Source of the DNA: Pseudopithomyces maydicus
Lineage: Eukaryota > Ascomycota > Dothideomycetes > Pleosporales > Didymosphaeriaceae
NCBI GenBank assembly: GCA_026873275.1
Contig: JANTUC010000004.1
Coordinates: forward strand, 2,108,001 to 2,172,000
Length of the DNA stretch: 64,000 nucleotides
Direction: 5' to 3'
In this document: positions 35,889-47,836 of the stretch, one piece after another
Layout of the letters: each line of letters starts with the position of its first letter
Position numbering within the stretch: the stretch's first letter is position 1
Made by a program: the position numbers and the translations under genes
Notes under the pieces: generated by a model
Databases searched by the model: none
Told to the model about the DNA's origin: nothing
The model's input: only the letters and a program-made list of their open reading frames with translations

Positions 35889-37105
35889 ATGGCTGCCGCA
35901 TACGGAGCACCGCAGCAGTCGGTCTACCCCGAGAGCTATGTCGGTTTCGATAGCATCACCAAACAGATTGAGAAGAAGCTCGTCAAGCGGGGCTTTCAGT
36001 TCAACATTATCTGCGTTGGTAAGCCTCTCGCGCGCCCGGCAGCCCGTCCTTGCGGCCGCCTCGGAGAATTGTCGTCGTTGTCGTTGTCGTGGTCCTAACA
36101 CCAGTGCAGGACAGACCGGTCTCGGCAAGTCCACCCTGATCAACACCATCTTCGCCTCGCACCTCATCGACAGCAAGGGCCGCATGCAGCCCGACGAGCC
36201 CATCCGCCAGACCACCGAGATCCAAGCTGTTTCCCACACCATCGAGGAGAACGGCGTGCGTCTGCGCCTCAACATTGTCGACACCCCCGGCTACGGTGAC
36301 CTGATCAACAACGAGCGCTGCTGGGACCCCATTGTCAAGTACATCAAGGACCAGCACAGCGCCTACCTGCGCAAGGAGCTCACCGCCCAGCGCGAGCGCT
36401 ACCTCCAGGACACGCGCATCCACTGCTGCTTGTTCTTCATCAACCCCTCCGGTCACGGCCTCAAGCCCATCGACATCGTCGTGCTGAAGAAGCTGAGCGA
36501 GTTCGTCAACGTCGTGCCCGTCATTGCCAAGAGTGATAGCTTGACTCTTGAGGAGCGTGCCGCCTTCAAGGAGCGGATAAAGGAGGAGTTCGCCTTCCAC
36601 AACCTGCGCATGTACCCGTACGACAACGAGGAGCACGACCAGGAGGAAGTCTCCCTCAACACCTCCATCAAGGTGAGCACCTCTGAACAACCCTATCGTT
36701 GTCACTTGTGCTAATGTGAATCAGGGCATCATCCCCTTTGCCGTCGTTGGCTCGGAGAAGAACATTGTTGTCAATGGCCAGCAGGTCCGCGGACGCCAAA
36801 ACCGCTGGGGCTTCATCAACGGTAAGAAGACTCAAAACTAGCGTCTTTGCATGTACTGACAGCGTGTAGTCGAGGACGAGAACCACTGCGAGTTCGTCTA
36901 CCTCCGCAACTTCCTCACCCGCACCCACTTGCAGGACTTGATTGAGACGACATCGCAAATCCACTACGAGTCTTTCCGTGCCAAGCAGCTGCTTGCCCTC
37001 AAGGAGAGCTCAGCTGTTGGTGGTGGCCACTCGCGCCCCATCTCACCCGCTGCGGATCGCGAACTCAGCAGGAACAGCCAGCGGATGACCATGAACGGGT
37101 ACTAG
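35889..37105 (+). CDS. CDC10: Septin, Cdc10/AspD type
   Basis: GTP-binding cytoskeletal protein that assembles with other septins into filaments at septa, hyphal tips and necks. Exons 35889-36018, 36110-36672, 36725-36821 and 36870-37105 give 341 aa. Motifs: polybasic element before the G domain (KKLVKRGFQF), P-loop GQTGLGKS at 44-51, switch II DTPGYGD, the G4 motif AKSD, and the septin unique element (GRQNRWGFIN leading to HCEFVYLRNFL). The N-terminus SYVGFDSITKQIE and the absence of a C-terminal coiled coil both point to the Cdc10 (AspD) group rather than Cdc3, Cdc11 or Cdc12. The end is short and Ser-rich. No anomaly is seen. Confidence 0.96.
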
Positions 37106-38710
37106 GAATACCCTCAGCATAGTCGGGTCGACAGCATTGGAGCCAAGACGGCGGCGGCGGGACCTCCTGGGCCACGGGTTGTTCCTATAATTGATACAAT
37201 GCCCTAGAGGCCATCTGGTGCAACATTCCCAGAGCACATTGGGAGTTGGATGCGAGTGGCACGGGGAGAAGGGGACGACATGGTTTGCGGTATGATACCA
37301 GTGCAGGTCTTAGCACGATTACTTAGCCGACGGGGCGTTTGTGGGTTGCAAAGCGCTATACATTCTAATTATCTTTTTTAGTAGCATGGATTACTGCTCA
37401 CTTCATTTCACTTCGATTCTTCTCTTATGTCAACGATGGTGGCCGTGCGCGAGATTACGAAGGCAAAGGTTCGGTGTGAAATTCATAGACCTGGGTCGAC
37501 TTCTAGGATAGCAATGGTAATGTTGAGCGAAGAAAAGAAAAAAATAATAGCCGATTCTCCTCCTAGTTTACATGCCCACTCCTTTCTGAACTCTGCAATG
37601 CCAATCAGTGACACAATTGAGAGGTGACTTGTATACTGGTAGCTCCTTCCCCTGTTCTACGTGAGGCGTCAGGCCATTCTTCGTTCAAATGTGGACGGGG
37701 GAAAGCACGACTTGGCCACTTGCAACAAGGGTAGCCCTCCCTGGAGCTGGAGGAAGGAACTGGCTGCTGTGGTGGACTCAGAACTCGGTCTCTCAATCCC
37801 ACATTGGAACGATGGTTAATAGATAGACATGTTGGAAATGTGCACTCCTGCATGCTTACGGTCGTTGGGGATTTTCACTTTTGCATGCTGTCCGCTTTGA
37901 CGCCACGGCTGGCCGGCTGGCTGGCTGGCTGGCTGGTCTAAGCGCCATGCGTAAGTACATACATATATGTGCTACGGCGGATATGTAGGTAGGTAGTGCG
38001 GATCTGGGGGCCGGGAAAGCACTTGGCTGATGCCCAGGTGTGTGCGTGCGTGCGTGCATGAAGTCCAACACCGAGCCGTGGTCGTGGGGCGTGGGCATGC
38101 TGCGGGGTGGCCATCCTTGCATGGGGACGGGGACCCAGTTCTCGGATGCGGGTGTTGGTCTAGACTAGTTTCTTTTTTTTACCGTGGGAGTGGGTGTCGG
38201 GGATGGAGTTGCCCCGGTTGTTTTGTCTATCTTTTGTGAGGGGTGGGTGGGATTCTCGTGTTGTGTGCGACGAGAGAAGGATCTACGGGAATCCAACGGG
38301 GACTGACGTAGGAGTGGGTAACTATGTGGTATAGCATAGCATGGCATCTTAGCTCGCGAAGCTTCGTCGGATCAGACGAATAGATTTAAGACTTCAAATC
38401 GTCAAAGGTCCCTTCTACTCTGCAACCTAGTGTTGAACCTGAAATCCCACAATTCGTTTCGCAGCCCTCACTGCGAACTTTGTAAATCCTCGGAAATGCT
38501 CTTCTAGATGGAGACCAGAACAACCCTCTTTTCGACGTTACGTTCATGAAACTACCTACCCTTGACGCCTCAGACCCAACTCACACCCGTTCACCTTATT
38601 CTCTAACAAGATCGGACTACCCCGAGAAAAACTAATACAAACCACGAGATTGGAGATACAACTGTAACAATCGTACTCTCCAACCCCTATAGATACGAAA
38701 GATTGCCCAT
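37106..38710. other. Intergenic region with microsatellites
   Basis: About 1.6 kb between the 3' ends of the septin (plus) and methionyl-tRNA synthetase (minus), with no gene recognised. The middle, 37900-38060, is rich in short tandem repeats (listed separately), GTAGGTAGGTAG and a TACATACATATATG stretch. Confidence 0.5.
37915..37936 (+). repeat. (GGCT)n microsatellite
   Basis: Five and a half perfect GGCT units, preceded by an imperfect GGCTGGCC. A second microsatellite, TGTGTGCGTGCGTGCGTGC, lies at about 38039-38057. Both are in the convergent intergenic region. Confidence 0.85.
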
Positions 38711-40627
38711 CTATAGCTGCTTCACTGCCTCCGTCACCTCCTCCACACTCTTGCCTGTCGCCTCCTGCAGACTCTCACCCTCCTTCTTCGCAGCCTTGCG
38801 AAGCTTCTTGCGCTCCTTATCCCTCTGCTTCGCTGCCGCCTTCTCTGCCTTGGCCTTCTTCAACTCGTCGCCTCCAAACTGCTCCTTCCACTCTGCCTCC
38901 TTCTCCGCCTTGATCTGCGAGAAGAGGTAGGCTGCCTTTCCAATCTTGTGGCCTACAGGGATGGTGCCAGCTTGCCATTCATCGGGGATGGTAAGGAAAG
39001 GAACATTCAGCTGGGCGAGGATGGATGTAGTGGTGTCGGGGAGATATGGGTGGATCAAAGAAGCGAGGAGGTGGATGTGGCTGAGTGCGAGACCGACGAC
39101 TGCGGCGCATCGGTCTGGTTCGTTGACAACCAAAGCGTTGTCGAGCTTGTTATCTTGGAGGAGGGTGTTACCCAGACTGGAAATGTGGAGCGCGGTGCTG
39201 AGGGCGGCCTTGATGCTGACCTCCTCTGCCTCTAAGATGTATTTCTTCAGTGTCTCGTTGACCTTCCTCTTGTGCTCGTCCAAGTACTCGCTCGTGAACT
39301 TGGTGTAGTCCGGTACGACGGAGTCGTAGTTCTTAGAGTTGACGAACTTGATGACACGGTTGACGAAGTTACCAAGGTTCTTGAGGAGCTCGTTGTTGTT
39401 CGAGTCGATGAAACCCTTCCACTCAAACTCTGTGTCACCAGTCTCGGGTCGGTGGGAGAGCAGATAATATCTGAAGACATCCGATGGGATACCTGTGTCC
39501 TTTGCGCTGTTACCGAAAACTCCGATGCCTCGTGACTTTGAGAATTTGCCATGCTCGTAGTTGAGGTACTCGGTTGTCGAGAGGGTGTTCAGCATAGTCC
39601 ACTTGTCGCCTGTACCAATCTGCGAGCTAGGGAAAATAACGGTGTGGAAAGGAACGTTGTCCTTGCCCATGAACTGGTACAGCTTCACATTTTCCGGGTT
39701 GCGCCACCACTTCTCCCAGTCATCAGTGTATGTGGCGGTTATAGAAACGTAGCCAATGCACGCGTCAAACCACACATACATGACCTTGTCTTCGTAACCA
39801 TCGAGCGGGACGGGAGTTCCCCATTTGAGATCGCGGGTAATGCCACGAGGCTGGAGGCCCTTGCCAAGCCAGTCTTTTGTAATCTGAATGCAGTTGTTGC
39901 TCCAGTTGCCCTCTTTGCTGGCCTTTGCGAACCATTCCTCCTCTTTCTCCTGAAGCTTGTTCAAGCTGAGATAGATGTGGGTTGTGTCCTTGGAAACGGG
40001 CGTCGCGCCGTCGAGCTTGCAGCGAGGTTTGATGAGGAGGTTCGCGTCGCAGAGCTGGCCGCACTTGTCGCACTGGTCACCGCGAGCATCGTCATACCCA
40101 CACGGCACGAACAGGTCCTCGCCAGTCTCTGGGTTCTTTCCGGCCTTGATTTGGTGGTAGCATGTTCCCTCAATGAAGCGGTCTGCCAAAAAGCTCTTGT
40201 GTGTCTCGCAGTATGGCTGCGTCGACGTCTTCTCCTCGAGATAGCCGTTCTTGTGGAGCTTCAGGAAGATATCCTGGGCGATATCGGTCTGCTGTTGGGT
40301 CGGGGTCCGGCCGAAGTGATCGAAGCTAATGTTGAACCACTTGTACACTTCCGAGTGCAGCGCATTGTATTTGGAGCACAGTTGCTCAGGTGTGACTCCC
40401 TCCTCGAGAGCCTTGGTCTCGGTGGCAGTGCCGTACTCGTCAGTGCCGCAGATGTAAAGCGTGTTGTAGCCTCGGGCGCGCGAGTAACGGGCAAAGACAT
40501 CGGCGGAGAGCACACTGCCGACAATGTTGCCCAGATGCGGGACGTTGTTTACGTAGGGAAGGGCACTGGTGATGAGGATGTTGCGCTCGCCCTCGACGGG
40601 CAGAATCTTCTTCTTTGGCTCAGCCAT
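38711..40627 (-). CDS. MES1: Cytosolic methionyl-tRNA synthetase
   Basis: Class I aminoacyl-tRNA synthetase that charges tRNA-Met in the cytosol. Single exon, 638 aa, ATG at 40627. The HIGH-like signature HLGN is at 31-34 and the KMSKS loop reads KFSKS at 361-365. A zinc-knuckle insertion with CDKC is near 186-189, and the anticodon-binding alpha-helical domain covers about 400-560. The last 75 residues are a lysine-rich helical tail (KAEKEAEWKEQ, AKAEKAAAKQRDKERKKLRK). It lacks the long N-terminal GST-like extension of yeast Mes1p, as usual for filamentous fungi. It is divergent from the LTO1 homologue. An antisense open frame of 391 codons across it is a codon-bias shadow. Confidence 0.97.
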   Translation of the reverse strand: MAEPKKKILPVEGERNILITSALPYVNNVPHLGNIVGSVLSADVFARYSRARGYNTLYICGTDEYGTATETKALEEGVTPEQLCSKYNALHSEVYKWFNISFDHFGRTPTQQQTDIAQDIFLKLHKNGYLEEKTSTQPYCETHKSFLADRFIEGTCYHQIKAGKNPETGEDLFVPCGYDDARGDQCDKCGQLCDANLLIKPRCKLDGATPVSKDTTHIYLSLNKLQEKEEEWFAKASKEGNWSNNCIQITKDWLGKGLQPRGITRDLKWGTPVPLDGYEDKVMYVWFDACIGYVSITATYTDDWEKWWRNPENVKLYQFMGKDNVPFHTVIFPSSQIGTGDKWTMLNTLSTTEYLNYEHGKFSKSRGIGVFGNSAKDTGIPSDVFRYYLLSHRPETGDTEFEWKGFIDSNNNELLKNLGNFVNRVIKFVNSKNYDSVVPDYTKFTSEYLDEHKRKVNETLKKYILEAEEVSIKAALSTALHISSLGNTLLQDNKLDNALVVNEPDRCAAVVGLALSHIHLLASLIHPYLPDTTTSILAQLNVPFLTIPDEWQAGTIPVGHKIGKAAYLFSQIKAEKEAEWKEQFGGDELKKAKAEKAAAKQRDKERKKLRKAAKKEGESLQEATGKSVEEVTEAVKQL

Positions 40628-41124
40628 GGCAATTGTCCGTTTACGTGTCAGAGGGTGTATTCAGAACAAGAGGGGGTGAGAGAGAGAAGGAACTGCCAGC
40701 CTTCAGGTGGTAAGTGTGATTCGTAAAATGATGTTCCCCGAGGCCTGGACGCCTCCAACACAAGCGCGCCCTACCCCACCAACAGGCGTGTAAATTGCAA
40801 CTGCCCCTCCATGCGCCACCACCGCCACACATCCTGCTGAGTCACGAACATGCTAGCACGCGACACTTTTGCACCCAACGGATGCCCATGTCCGTCGTGT
40901 TGAAGTGCACTTGACAGTATTTTTCCAGAAAGCTAAACAGGGCCCATCGAAAAGGAAACACGAAAATCAACCATTCATTCTGTTTCCATCGGAAACCCCA
41001 AACTCAACAGGCTCGAGGGCAGAACCGCTGCCTGCAACAGACGATCCAAGCGAACAACAGCATCCTGTTCAAGACCAGAATAATCACTTACTACCAATCG
41101 TTCAAAGTAACTTCGTGACGCGAC
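40628..41124. promoter_or_regulatory. Bidirectional promoter region, MES1/LTO1
   Basis: 497 bases between two divergent start codons. No further gene is seen, and no TATA box is obvious. Confidence 0.55.
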
Positions 41125-41718
41125 ATGGCCCCACACGCAGACCAGGACCCATTCGACTCCCTCCTCACGCTGGAAGATGACCTCTACACCGCCGCCTATG
41201 CTCAAGGAACCGCAGACGGCGCCCGTGCTGGCCGTATCGAAGGCCGTATTTTTGGGCTCGAAAAAGGCTTCGAGAAGTTCGCTGCCTTAGGCGAGTTGCA
41301 CGGCCGAGCTTCAGTCTGGGGCGCCCGCCTACCGCCTGCCAAATCCGCCTCGGAACAAGCCGCTGGTGGCCTCGTGGAGAGCGAAACTACTGAGAGAGAC
41401 ACTTCAAGACCAGCACTCCCGCTATTCAAGGAAAACGACAGGTTGAAGAAGCACATCCAGATGCTACTTGCTCTGACGGACCCTGCAACATTCAGCACGC
41501 GAAACGAGGAAGAAGCCGTCGCAGACTTTGATGATCGCTTCAAGCGTGCGGGCGCGAAAGCCAAGGTCATTGAGCGCATCATTGGCGAGACAGGGAACTC
41601 TTCCTCACCGGACCGCGAATCCTCGCAAGGGCCAGCTCGCAACGTGAGGCTGACCGGAGCGACCAAGAAGGGAGACGACAGCATGGAAGATTTCGTCGGG
41701 TCGCGTTTCTTGAACTGA
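41125..41718 (+). CDS. LTO1: LTO1 homologue (Yae1/Lto1 family)
   Basis: Adaptor that with Yae1 delivers the cytosolic iron-sulfur assembly machinery to Rli1/ABCE1, needed for ribosome recycling and biogenesis. Single exon, 197 aa. The N-terminal half shows the deca-GX3 repeat diagnostic of the family at about residues 28-60, with Gly every fourth residue (GTADGARAGRIEGRIFGLEKG then FEKFAALGELHG). An acidic DPFDSLLTLEDDLY precedes it. The second half is a hydrophilic linker with a helical segment (FDDRFKRAGAKAKVIERIIG). The C-terminal end lacks the conserved tryptophan seen in yeast Lto1; it ends FVGSRFLN. Expression may be linked with divergent MES1; that is inference. Confidence 0.9.
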   Translation: MAPHADQDPFDSLLTLEDDLYTAAYAQGTADGARAGRIEGRIFGLEKGFEKFAALGELHGRASVWGARLPPAKSASEQAAGGLVESETTERDTSRPALPLFKENDRLKKHIQMLLALTDPATFSTRNEEEAVADFDDRFKRAGAKAKVIERIIGETGNSSSPDRESSQGPARNVRLTGATKKGDDSMEDFVGSRFLN

Positions 41719-42530
41719 AGTCACCCTATGCCTTGGCAATACCCGAAAATTTGCGGCCCGCAGCCTTGATGGGGGCAACTGCACGTTCACATGTGCCGCT
41801 GTACATTCCCCACGCGCGGATCTGTCCGTCACGATCGCAAAAGGTCGCACCTCAAGACTGCTCGGCACTACCCGCTCCCTGCCAGACACAATCAATGGCA
41901 AATATACAGTGGTCCAATGGAGATCCCGCCCATTCGGTACCTTGTCTCGGATGGGATGTGACTGCCTTGCAGCCTACGCTGTCTGTGCTTTGCAACAGTA
42001 ACATTGTTTTGGTCCCCGGTGACAAGAGTTAAGTATCCGAAGCGCTTCGATCAAGTCTGTGACTCGTGTAAGAACGAACCGTTCACTTGGTCGGCAGGCA
42101 GCGCTGGGCATGCCAATGTCCTTGAACAGACTGCAGGAAGGTTGAGACTCCTTGTATAATAAATAACAGCGGGAGTTTATTTGCTGCTCAAGATGTTGTA
42201 AATGACTACCATCATCTTCGTTGTAAGAGTTTTCACAGTGTGAAATGACAATATCATTTCTACGCAGTAACGAGACGAGCACGATCCGTGTGATTAATCT
42301 TTGCAGCGTTATTATTCTCATTCAGCTCAAACAGCCAATTGGCTGATTCCAAAATACTTCTCAGTCCATTCAACTATTTATCCTAATTACGGTTCGTTCC
42401 GTCCTTCCAAATATAGGCCCGCGAGCCAGTCTAGACTATGCACGAAGCCGCTTTCACTGCTTCGCAGCGGCAATGAGTAATTCTGGCTTGTGACACCTCA
42501 AAACCTGCGCTTCCATGCTATACACATACA

Positions 42531-42869
42531 TCATTTAGCGGTCAGGAAACAGACCATGACCGGTATTTGTGGAGTGTCTCGGTAAATTTTCCATTCTGAA
42601 TCTGTGTCTGCGAAGAACATTCCAAGCTTCCTCCCGGCCAAGATTTCCAACGGACTGATATACACATCAGGATAGTTTTTTAACACTCCCCTGCTATCTA
42701 TGACGCCCATCAACCGATGTGAAACCCTCGGCAGGACAGTATAAGAAAAGATTCCCGCCAGCCTTTGCCACTGTGAGTAGCGAGTCATGGGTGTGCGCAA
42801 GTGCGCAATCATGTCGTGCGTCAAGGGCTCTTCGCCAAAGAGCGAAACTGCACTGGAAATAGATGCTTT
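42531..42869 (-). pseudogene. Possible isolated exon or gene remnant, unknown
   Basis: Open frame of about 112 codons with coding-like composition (GVIDSRGVLKNYPDVYISPLE, then ILAGRKLGMFF, ending FLTAK) but no early ATG. A pyrimidine tract and TTTCCAG at 42853-42859 could be an acceptor, which would make this a last exon. I find no matching upstream exon in the next kilobase. It could be a relic or a gene whose other exons I cannot see. Confidence 0.3.
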
Positions 42870-45800
42870 TTAGCTATTTGAAGAACGAATGCAAATGCAA
42901 GGTGGGGTTATAAATTGAGCAGTACTCTTTCGATCGCACCCGGAGATTTTCATTCCGGCTTGGCGAATGCGCAAATAGAGGACAGACGATTTCTCTTGCT
43001 GTACAACCGTAATCAGCTACCTCGTGTCGACAGAAGTGGATCCATGCTGGTGATGATCGGTCTACATGAGTGGTTTTTGCCTGGAGTGGAAGCAGTTGTG
43101 TGCACTGATGAAGCCTCAACATCGATCGTGTTTCGATGATATGTAGAGCGGCCCGCACACACAACTTGTATATATTTCAAGCAATCCAAATAAAAGCATC
43201 AATTGGGCTCCCGTTTATGATCTTCTGGGAGTACATATTGTCAATCTTCACCATTCCACCTGAAGGCCTAAGTCAAGAGGAGGTCCTTCAACATAGAGCG
43301 TGGATGCTGGAAACTTGACAATCTAGTTATCAAGAAGAAAAAGAAACGTTACGTACTTACAAAATTAATCTGCTCCCACGTGGTTTGGCAACTCCTCGAT
43401 TGGGCTTAAGCTATCAGAGTAAAATGACTGTAAGGATCGTGTGCGACAACACCCAATAATAGGGACAACTGTTCTTTTAAAGGCGAGGTTTCCCGGATAT
43501 AGGTATCCCGAACAGACTTATCGTTTACTACTTCGGCAACGGGGAGTTCATGTCTGATATCTGAATGGCATCAAAGGTGCATATGTGATCAGGCCTGGGG
43601 GATGCATGAACTAGGAGGAACCCCGATTTGGTACTGCTGCGCCAAGGTTTGATGCAACACCATCCAGCGTGGCAGCCTTGTCATCATCCCTATTGTTTCC
43701 ATCGAATCTTCCTCGCCGTACAAACTGTGCCGCACGGCAGTTCGCGAACCCCGAACGGTAAGCCCAGTAAACCGGCGCCTGGCTGTCAAGGCCCAAGCGC
43801 TATGTTGTGTACAGTGGGCGTGCTAGAAGCGCCGTGATTGAAAATCTTCAAATATGGAGTGAAGCAAGTCAACAGCGGATATTTTTGCGACGAGCTTGGG
43901 CCTCCATCGTCGTTCCATTCTCACGATGCTCGCAGCGCGATCAAATATTCACGCAGTATGCGTCATACGATGCCTAATTGGGATACTTCATTTCGATGCT
44001 GCTGGCATCCCTTCCGAGGAACGCTCACCGAGCCACAATGATTATGAGACACTCGGACTTCTACCACATAGCAATACCAAGCAGCGGTTGCATTCGGCCC
44101 GCTTCTCGGCCCCAGAAACAGGTAACTGCGTGCGGCCTCCGGGGTTACGACCAAATATGCCGCTACAATATCAGGCCGTGCGTGAGCGTGGAGGTGGCGA
44201 TTCATGTCAGAGCTGTTCATACCTGTACTGTCAGCTCATATGCGGCACGTACACTCCTCTTCGGGCGAAGTTGAGGCAGTGGACTGACGGTCCTCGAGAA
44301 CTTGTTGTAGTAGTATAGCTCTTTTGCTTGTAAGTGTGCTGGACCAAGTTGAAGCACTGAAGTACCGAAAGCGTCTGCGCTTAACTAGGTATGTAGGTAA
44401 GACTTACGCTTTTCAACAACGCGCAAATTCTTCACCGATGAGGGTGCATTTCAACGCGCTTACGCTAGTGAAGCCTCAAAGGCAGGTGCAGAACAGCCGC
44501 GTCGAGCGCCCTGTTAGCAAGTTATTACCATTCGTGAACATAAGAATCAGCTGATGGCAATCAATATGGGTTTCTAATGCATCATGCCTTAGGGTCTAAG
44601 AACTTTAGTGCGCATTGGAAACAGTGAAATTTGCGAGATTTTGTGGGCATGCTACCGAGATACCGAAATACCAAACAAGCGGACAGAAACGCTGGAATAG
44701 TGGGTGAGGCTGCAGGTCATAGTATGCTTTTACGAACGTGGACGAATATTCCAGCTATTGTCAGGAGAAAGTCACATTGCAGGTCAATGCTGCGATTGGG
44801 CAGTGCAAGCTTGGGCATATTCGCGGTGTGCATCCCACTCTTGCTGACTGCATCGCAAGCTGTAAATGTTCCGATGATGCTGCGAGTATCCGAGACGTTA
44901 GCAATCCAGCAGCCGAGGCAACGAGCAGTATCCGATATCATCTCAGCATGTTCGAGAAGCCGTGTATACTGTCCCTATTCTAGACAGAGCCCTGGGAAGA
45001 GGGTCACGAGGGCATGAGCCTCTCATGCAGGTATGGGGCACTGGAAATATCGATTCACGCCAAGAACGGGATCGACCAGTCACCAGCACAGGTCGACCAA
45101 CATGACGGACACGGAGAGTTCCTTGGTGCCAGGACGCTGGATCCCTCCAGAAGGGCACATCCGATAACTCTTGCGGCGAAGCAAAGTATGTTTGTGACAA
45201 GATGGTACTTCAACACGGCCTCATATAATGGAGATTACAATTGCTAGATGACTTCACGGCGATGTCGCTTGGCTTCGTCAGCATGGAATCTACCGAGAGA
45301 GAGCGCATTAAGCGCGATTGAAGTTAGAGTCAACGGGCGGACAGCTCGGTAGGCAGATCAGGCGCAAGTAAGCGCAGGATCCTTTGGGTTCCCTGCTGAC
45401 TGATCCTTCGTGTAGCGAATGGCGTACAGACATGGGCGTTGACGCATCCCGGTCCAAAGTCGGTACCTACTCGACCCGGACACGGTACGATGGGTCGACG
45501 AGGCTTCCGTACCCAATCTAAACGGTGGCGATGTCTCGCGGGTCGTAGACATACAGAGCCGTTGCAGCGCCGCAGTACCAGCGGCTTGACTCGCTCGGGA
45601 GCGGGACGGCTCGGGCCCAGGACGCAGGTTGCATAAAAAAGTTGTGGAAGGTTGTGTACAAGCCAAAGGGTGTTGGCACTGAGAGAGATGGAAGGCTGCG
45701 GCCACACCACGGCGGCCGTACATACTTTAGACAATGCCGGCCCATAATAGAGGTGCTAAAGGGCTGGCAGGATCAGACGGGCGATTGGACGGGTCAGGGC

Positions 45801-46218
45801 GATCTGCACGGGATTCGAAATATTGTCTTCGACGCAGGACCGTTGCCGAGATGTGCGCTTCGGTGCGTGTTGGAACAGAGCACATACATACATAGGCTCC
45901 CGGCTAAGAAGGTGTGGGCGCCGTTTTAGCCGATCCCTTGCCACGGAGCCATGACGGGATTGGAGGGTGGTGAGGGCGTGGTGAGCGGGTAGACGGGCGC
46001 GTAGGAATCATGGGGGTGGGTGAAGGTTGCGAAACTGAGACCAACACGCAGGCTGGGGCTCGTGCGGCATTGAGCAGACGGGCGTGCACCAATAGACGCG
46101 CAATCGACAGGCATGCGGGCCAGGCTGTGCGGGCTCGAGTGCGGGCTCGAGTGCATGCTCGAGTGCATGTCGACAAGGCAGCCAGCGGAAAGAAGATTGG
46201 GTGGTCCCACGCGGCGCG

Positions 46219-46253
46219 GCAGGCAGGCGGGCAGGCAGGCAGGCAGGGCAGGT
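46219..46253 (+). repeat. (CAGG)n microsatellite
   Basis: About eight imperfect GCAGG/CAGGCGGG units inside the GC-rich block upstream of the fused regulator gene. Confidence 0.8.
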
Positions 46254-47836
46254 CATGGCACAGGGAGAGCACAAGGCACAGCTCCAGCTCGCTCTGGCGT
46301 CGACACACAGCACAGGGGTGGCGGGCGCGTCACGAGGGCGCGAGGGCCCCGGAACCCTGCTCGAACGGGCGGAAGGGCCCTTTTTGGGCCCTAGGCGTGC
46401 GGAGGCGATGAAACAGGCTCCGGGCGGTTAGAGGGGCAGTGCCGCGCTGGCAGCAGCAGGCGTCGTCGGTGGGCGGCGGCCAAGATCAACGCTGCCGCCG
46501 ACGCGCGCTCGTGGGCCAGCGGGCGGGCGCTGGGGGGGCTGCTGGCGGGCGCGGGTGGCAAGGGGCCTCCGGGCGTTGGCTCGGTTGGGTTGGTCGAGGG
46601 TGATTGTGCCTTGTTCCAGCGCCGGGCGTGCGTGCTCGAGTGAGGTGAGATGAGATGGACGGGCATGAGATAAGCGCGCTTCGCGGGCGCGGTTGCCCTC
46701 AAAAATAGGCCGTGTCTCACGCGCCCCAGGGTGCCGGCTGCTGGCCCCAATCAGCAGCGGGCGCTGGGCGGTGGATGTGAAGGTCGGTCCTGGCCGCTGT
46801 CGACGAGATGCGCGCGTTCCGTTCTGGGCTGCCCGCTAATGTGCACCCTCGCCTCCAGTCGCTCCTGCCACTGCGCCGGGGCTGCACGGGCCCTCCACCG
46901 CCGGCCAGTGCACGCTAGCACCCCGGTCGGTGGGTCCCTCTGTCTCCCCTCCTCCACGAGGAGACCCCCATCTATAGGGCTTAAACCTCGATTTTTCGCA
47001 AAAACGTGCGAGCCATGTCTTACAGATGCAGGGACGTGCGTGCTCGTTTTTCGCGCTTCTGAAGAGCCTCATTGACGCGTTTGGCGCTGCCCCGAACAGC
47101 ACCTGAGTGGCCCATAGCCGCCGGCCCTGTCGCGCCCCGCCAATCACCGCCGCGCGCTAGCGCCTTGCAGCACGCCCCCTGCACCCCCCATCGCCGTCGC
47201 AGGGAGCCTCCAGCAGATCTCCGCCTGGAGGAGTCGCCGTGGCCCTACTCGAGCCTGCTGCCGTCCTTATACACCGCTCTCGCCACAGCCCGTGCGTGCC
47301 TCCGTCCTGTGTTGTTGCTGCTGCTGCCACCCACCGGCCCTCGAGTGCGCGTGCAAGAGAGAGCGAGCAAGAGAACCACCACGGGATACCGTAGCGTGTC
47401 TGGAATCCACCACCACACACGCCCGCCCAACCCCAGCATTCCGTGGGCCGCCTGCCTCGAGACTCGCACCCCGGCCTGGCCGCCCGACTCAACTCAACCC
47501 ACCGTGAAGTCTCTCTGCAACTCCACCAAAACTCCACCAAACCCGGGCCCTCTGCTTCCAAGCTCCCTCTCGAGTCCACAGACCATCTCGATCCGGCCTT
47601 AGCTGCCCACCGCCGCCCACCCATTGTGGGACACCCGCTGGCCTTGCTTGAAAGACACATTCCCTTCTTCTGAGAAACACCTCAGACTTGGCGGCGAGGG
47701 ACGCTGCAACTTCCGCAATCCGGCACTGCCTAGAGACGTCATCACCGACCACCCACCGACGGCCAGACCATCTTCCTGTCTCCCTCGCTGCACCCTAGTC
47801 CGTTCGCTGTTCTCCCCTCCCTTTTAGCGGCCTATC

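Larger units (their letters stand above)
41719..47836. other. 6-kb region without a convincing gene, GC-rich toward the end
   Basis: The first part (41.7-45.3 kb) has normal composition and only short open frames. One, minus 42531-42869, looks like an exon remnant and is listed separately. From about 45.4 to 47.8 kb the sequence becomes strongly GC-rich, with CAGG/GGCA repeats, CTCGAG repeats near 46127-46170, and long frames on all strands that are typical of GC-rich non-coding DNA. The last 500 bases are C-rich and probably form the 5' leader of the fused regulator gene. Confidence 0.45.

Noticed and set aside
36007..36705. 232-codon minus-strand open frame
   Set aside because: Antisense shadow of septin exon 2.
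39551..40726. 391-codon plus-strand open frame
   Set aside because: It is the complement of the methionyl-tRNA synthetase coding strand and reflects its codon bias.
46000..47600. Several frames of 90-176 codons in the GC-rich block
   Set aside because: Expected from GC-rich DNA with few stop codons; they overlap on both strands and contain only Arg/Pro/Ala-rich low complexity.
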